From the NCBI GenBank assembly GCA_017380475.1, contig JAFODX010000140.1:1-16109 (forward strand): a DNA stretch of 16,109 nucleotides. Direction: 5' to 3'. The notes beneath the pieces were generated by a model. It saw only the letters and a program-made list of their open reading frames with translations. It made no database searches and had not been told where the DNA came from. The translations under genes were made by a program, and so were the position numbers. The stretch comes from Clostridia bacterium. GTDB lineage: Bacteria > Bacillota > Clostridia > UBA1381. Within the stretch, counting starts at the first letter, position 1. Every line of letters begins with the position of its first letter. This document shows, in pieces, positions 16,052 to 16,109 of the stretch.

Positions 16052-16109
16052 GCGTGATTAGCTCAGTTGGTAGAGCACCTGACTCTTAATCAGGGTGTCC
16101 AGGGTTCGA
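16052..16109 (+). tRNA. tRNA-Lys (anticodon CTT), cut by the window edge
   Basis: The first 58 bases of a lysine tRNA are present. The acceptor strand GCGTGAT (16052-16058) is followed by TA, the D stem GCTC/GAGC with AGTTGGTA, and the anticodon stem CCTGA/TCAGG around CTCTTAA, whose middle bases give anticodon CTT. The variable region GTGTC and the T arm start CAGGGTTCGA follow, and the window ends inside the T loop. The 3' T stem, acceptor strand and CCA are outside. Confidence 0.97.

Overview
This window looks like a chromosomal segment of a low-to-mid GC Firmicute of class Clostridia, most likely in the Ruminococcus/Oscillospirales neighbourhood. The reasons are the Firmicute-type RpoB and RpoC sequences, a sepF/ylmH/divIVA cluster, near-perfect AGGAGGTGAT-type ribosome binding sites and TTGACA-17-TATAAT-type promoters. 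The genus is an inference from sequence feel; no search was run.

Layout. Positions 1-160 hold an outward-facing promoter and a terminator. Positions 161-601 (minus) encode a small AT-rich two-helix membrane protein of unknown function. Positions 602-1011 are a dense regulatory stretch: a minus-strand UUCG terminator, two tandem plus-strand promoters with a weak terminator between them, and a structured leader RNA. It feeds rpoB (1012-4800) and rpoC (4824-8636), which stand alone without rplJL upstream or rpsL/rpsG/fusA downstream. RpoC carries a net insertion of about 81 residues relative to E. coli, and RpoB ends in a 71-residue acidic tail with no basic residue. Right after the rpoC stop lies a ~160 bp imperfect inverted repeat that contains the terminator.

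From 8842 to 15858 all genes are on the minus strand. Reading in the direction of transcription: a secreted C69-family peptidase with its own promoter and terminator; a patatin-like phospholipase; then a promoter (13148-13176) driving a cell-division cluster made of a HlyD-like membrane adaptor, yggS/ylmE (PLP homeostasis), sepF, ylmH and divIVA, all overlapping or a few bases apart. A second large foldback separates divIVA from mscL (mechanosensitive channel), which ends at a bidirectional terminator facing rpoC.

The window ends with a promoter and the first 58 bases of tRNA-Lys(CTT), divergent from the peptidase gene.

Most genes are ordinary housekeeping. The less explained parts are the rpoB leader and upstream short transcript unit, the two foldback elements, the RpoC insertion and RpoB tail, and an adaptor-like protein with no transporter beside it inside a division operon. 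I see no CRISPR array, transposase, integrase, toxin-antitoxin pair or defence system.
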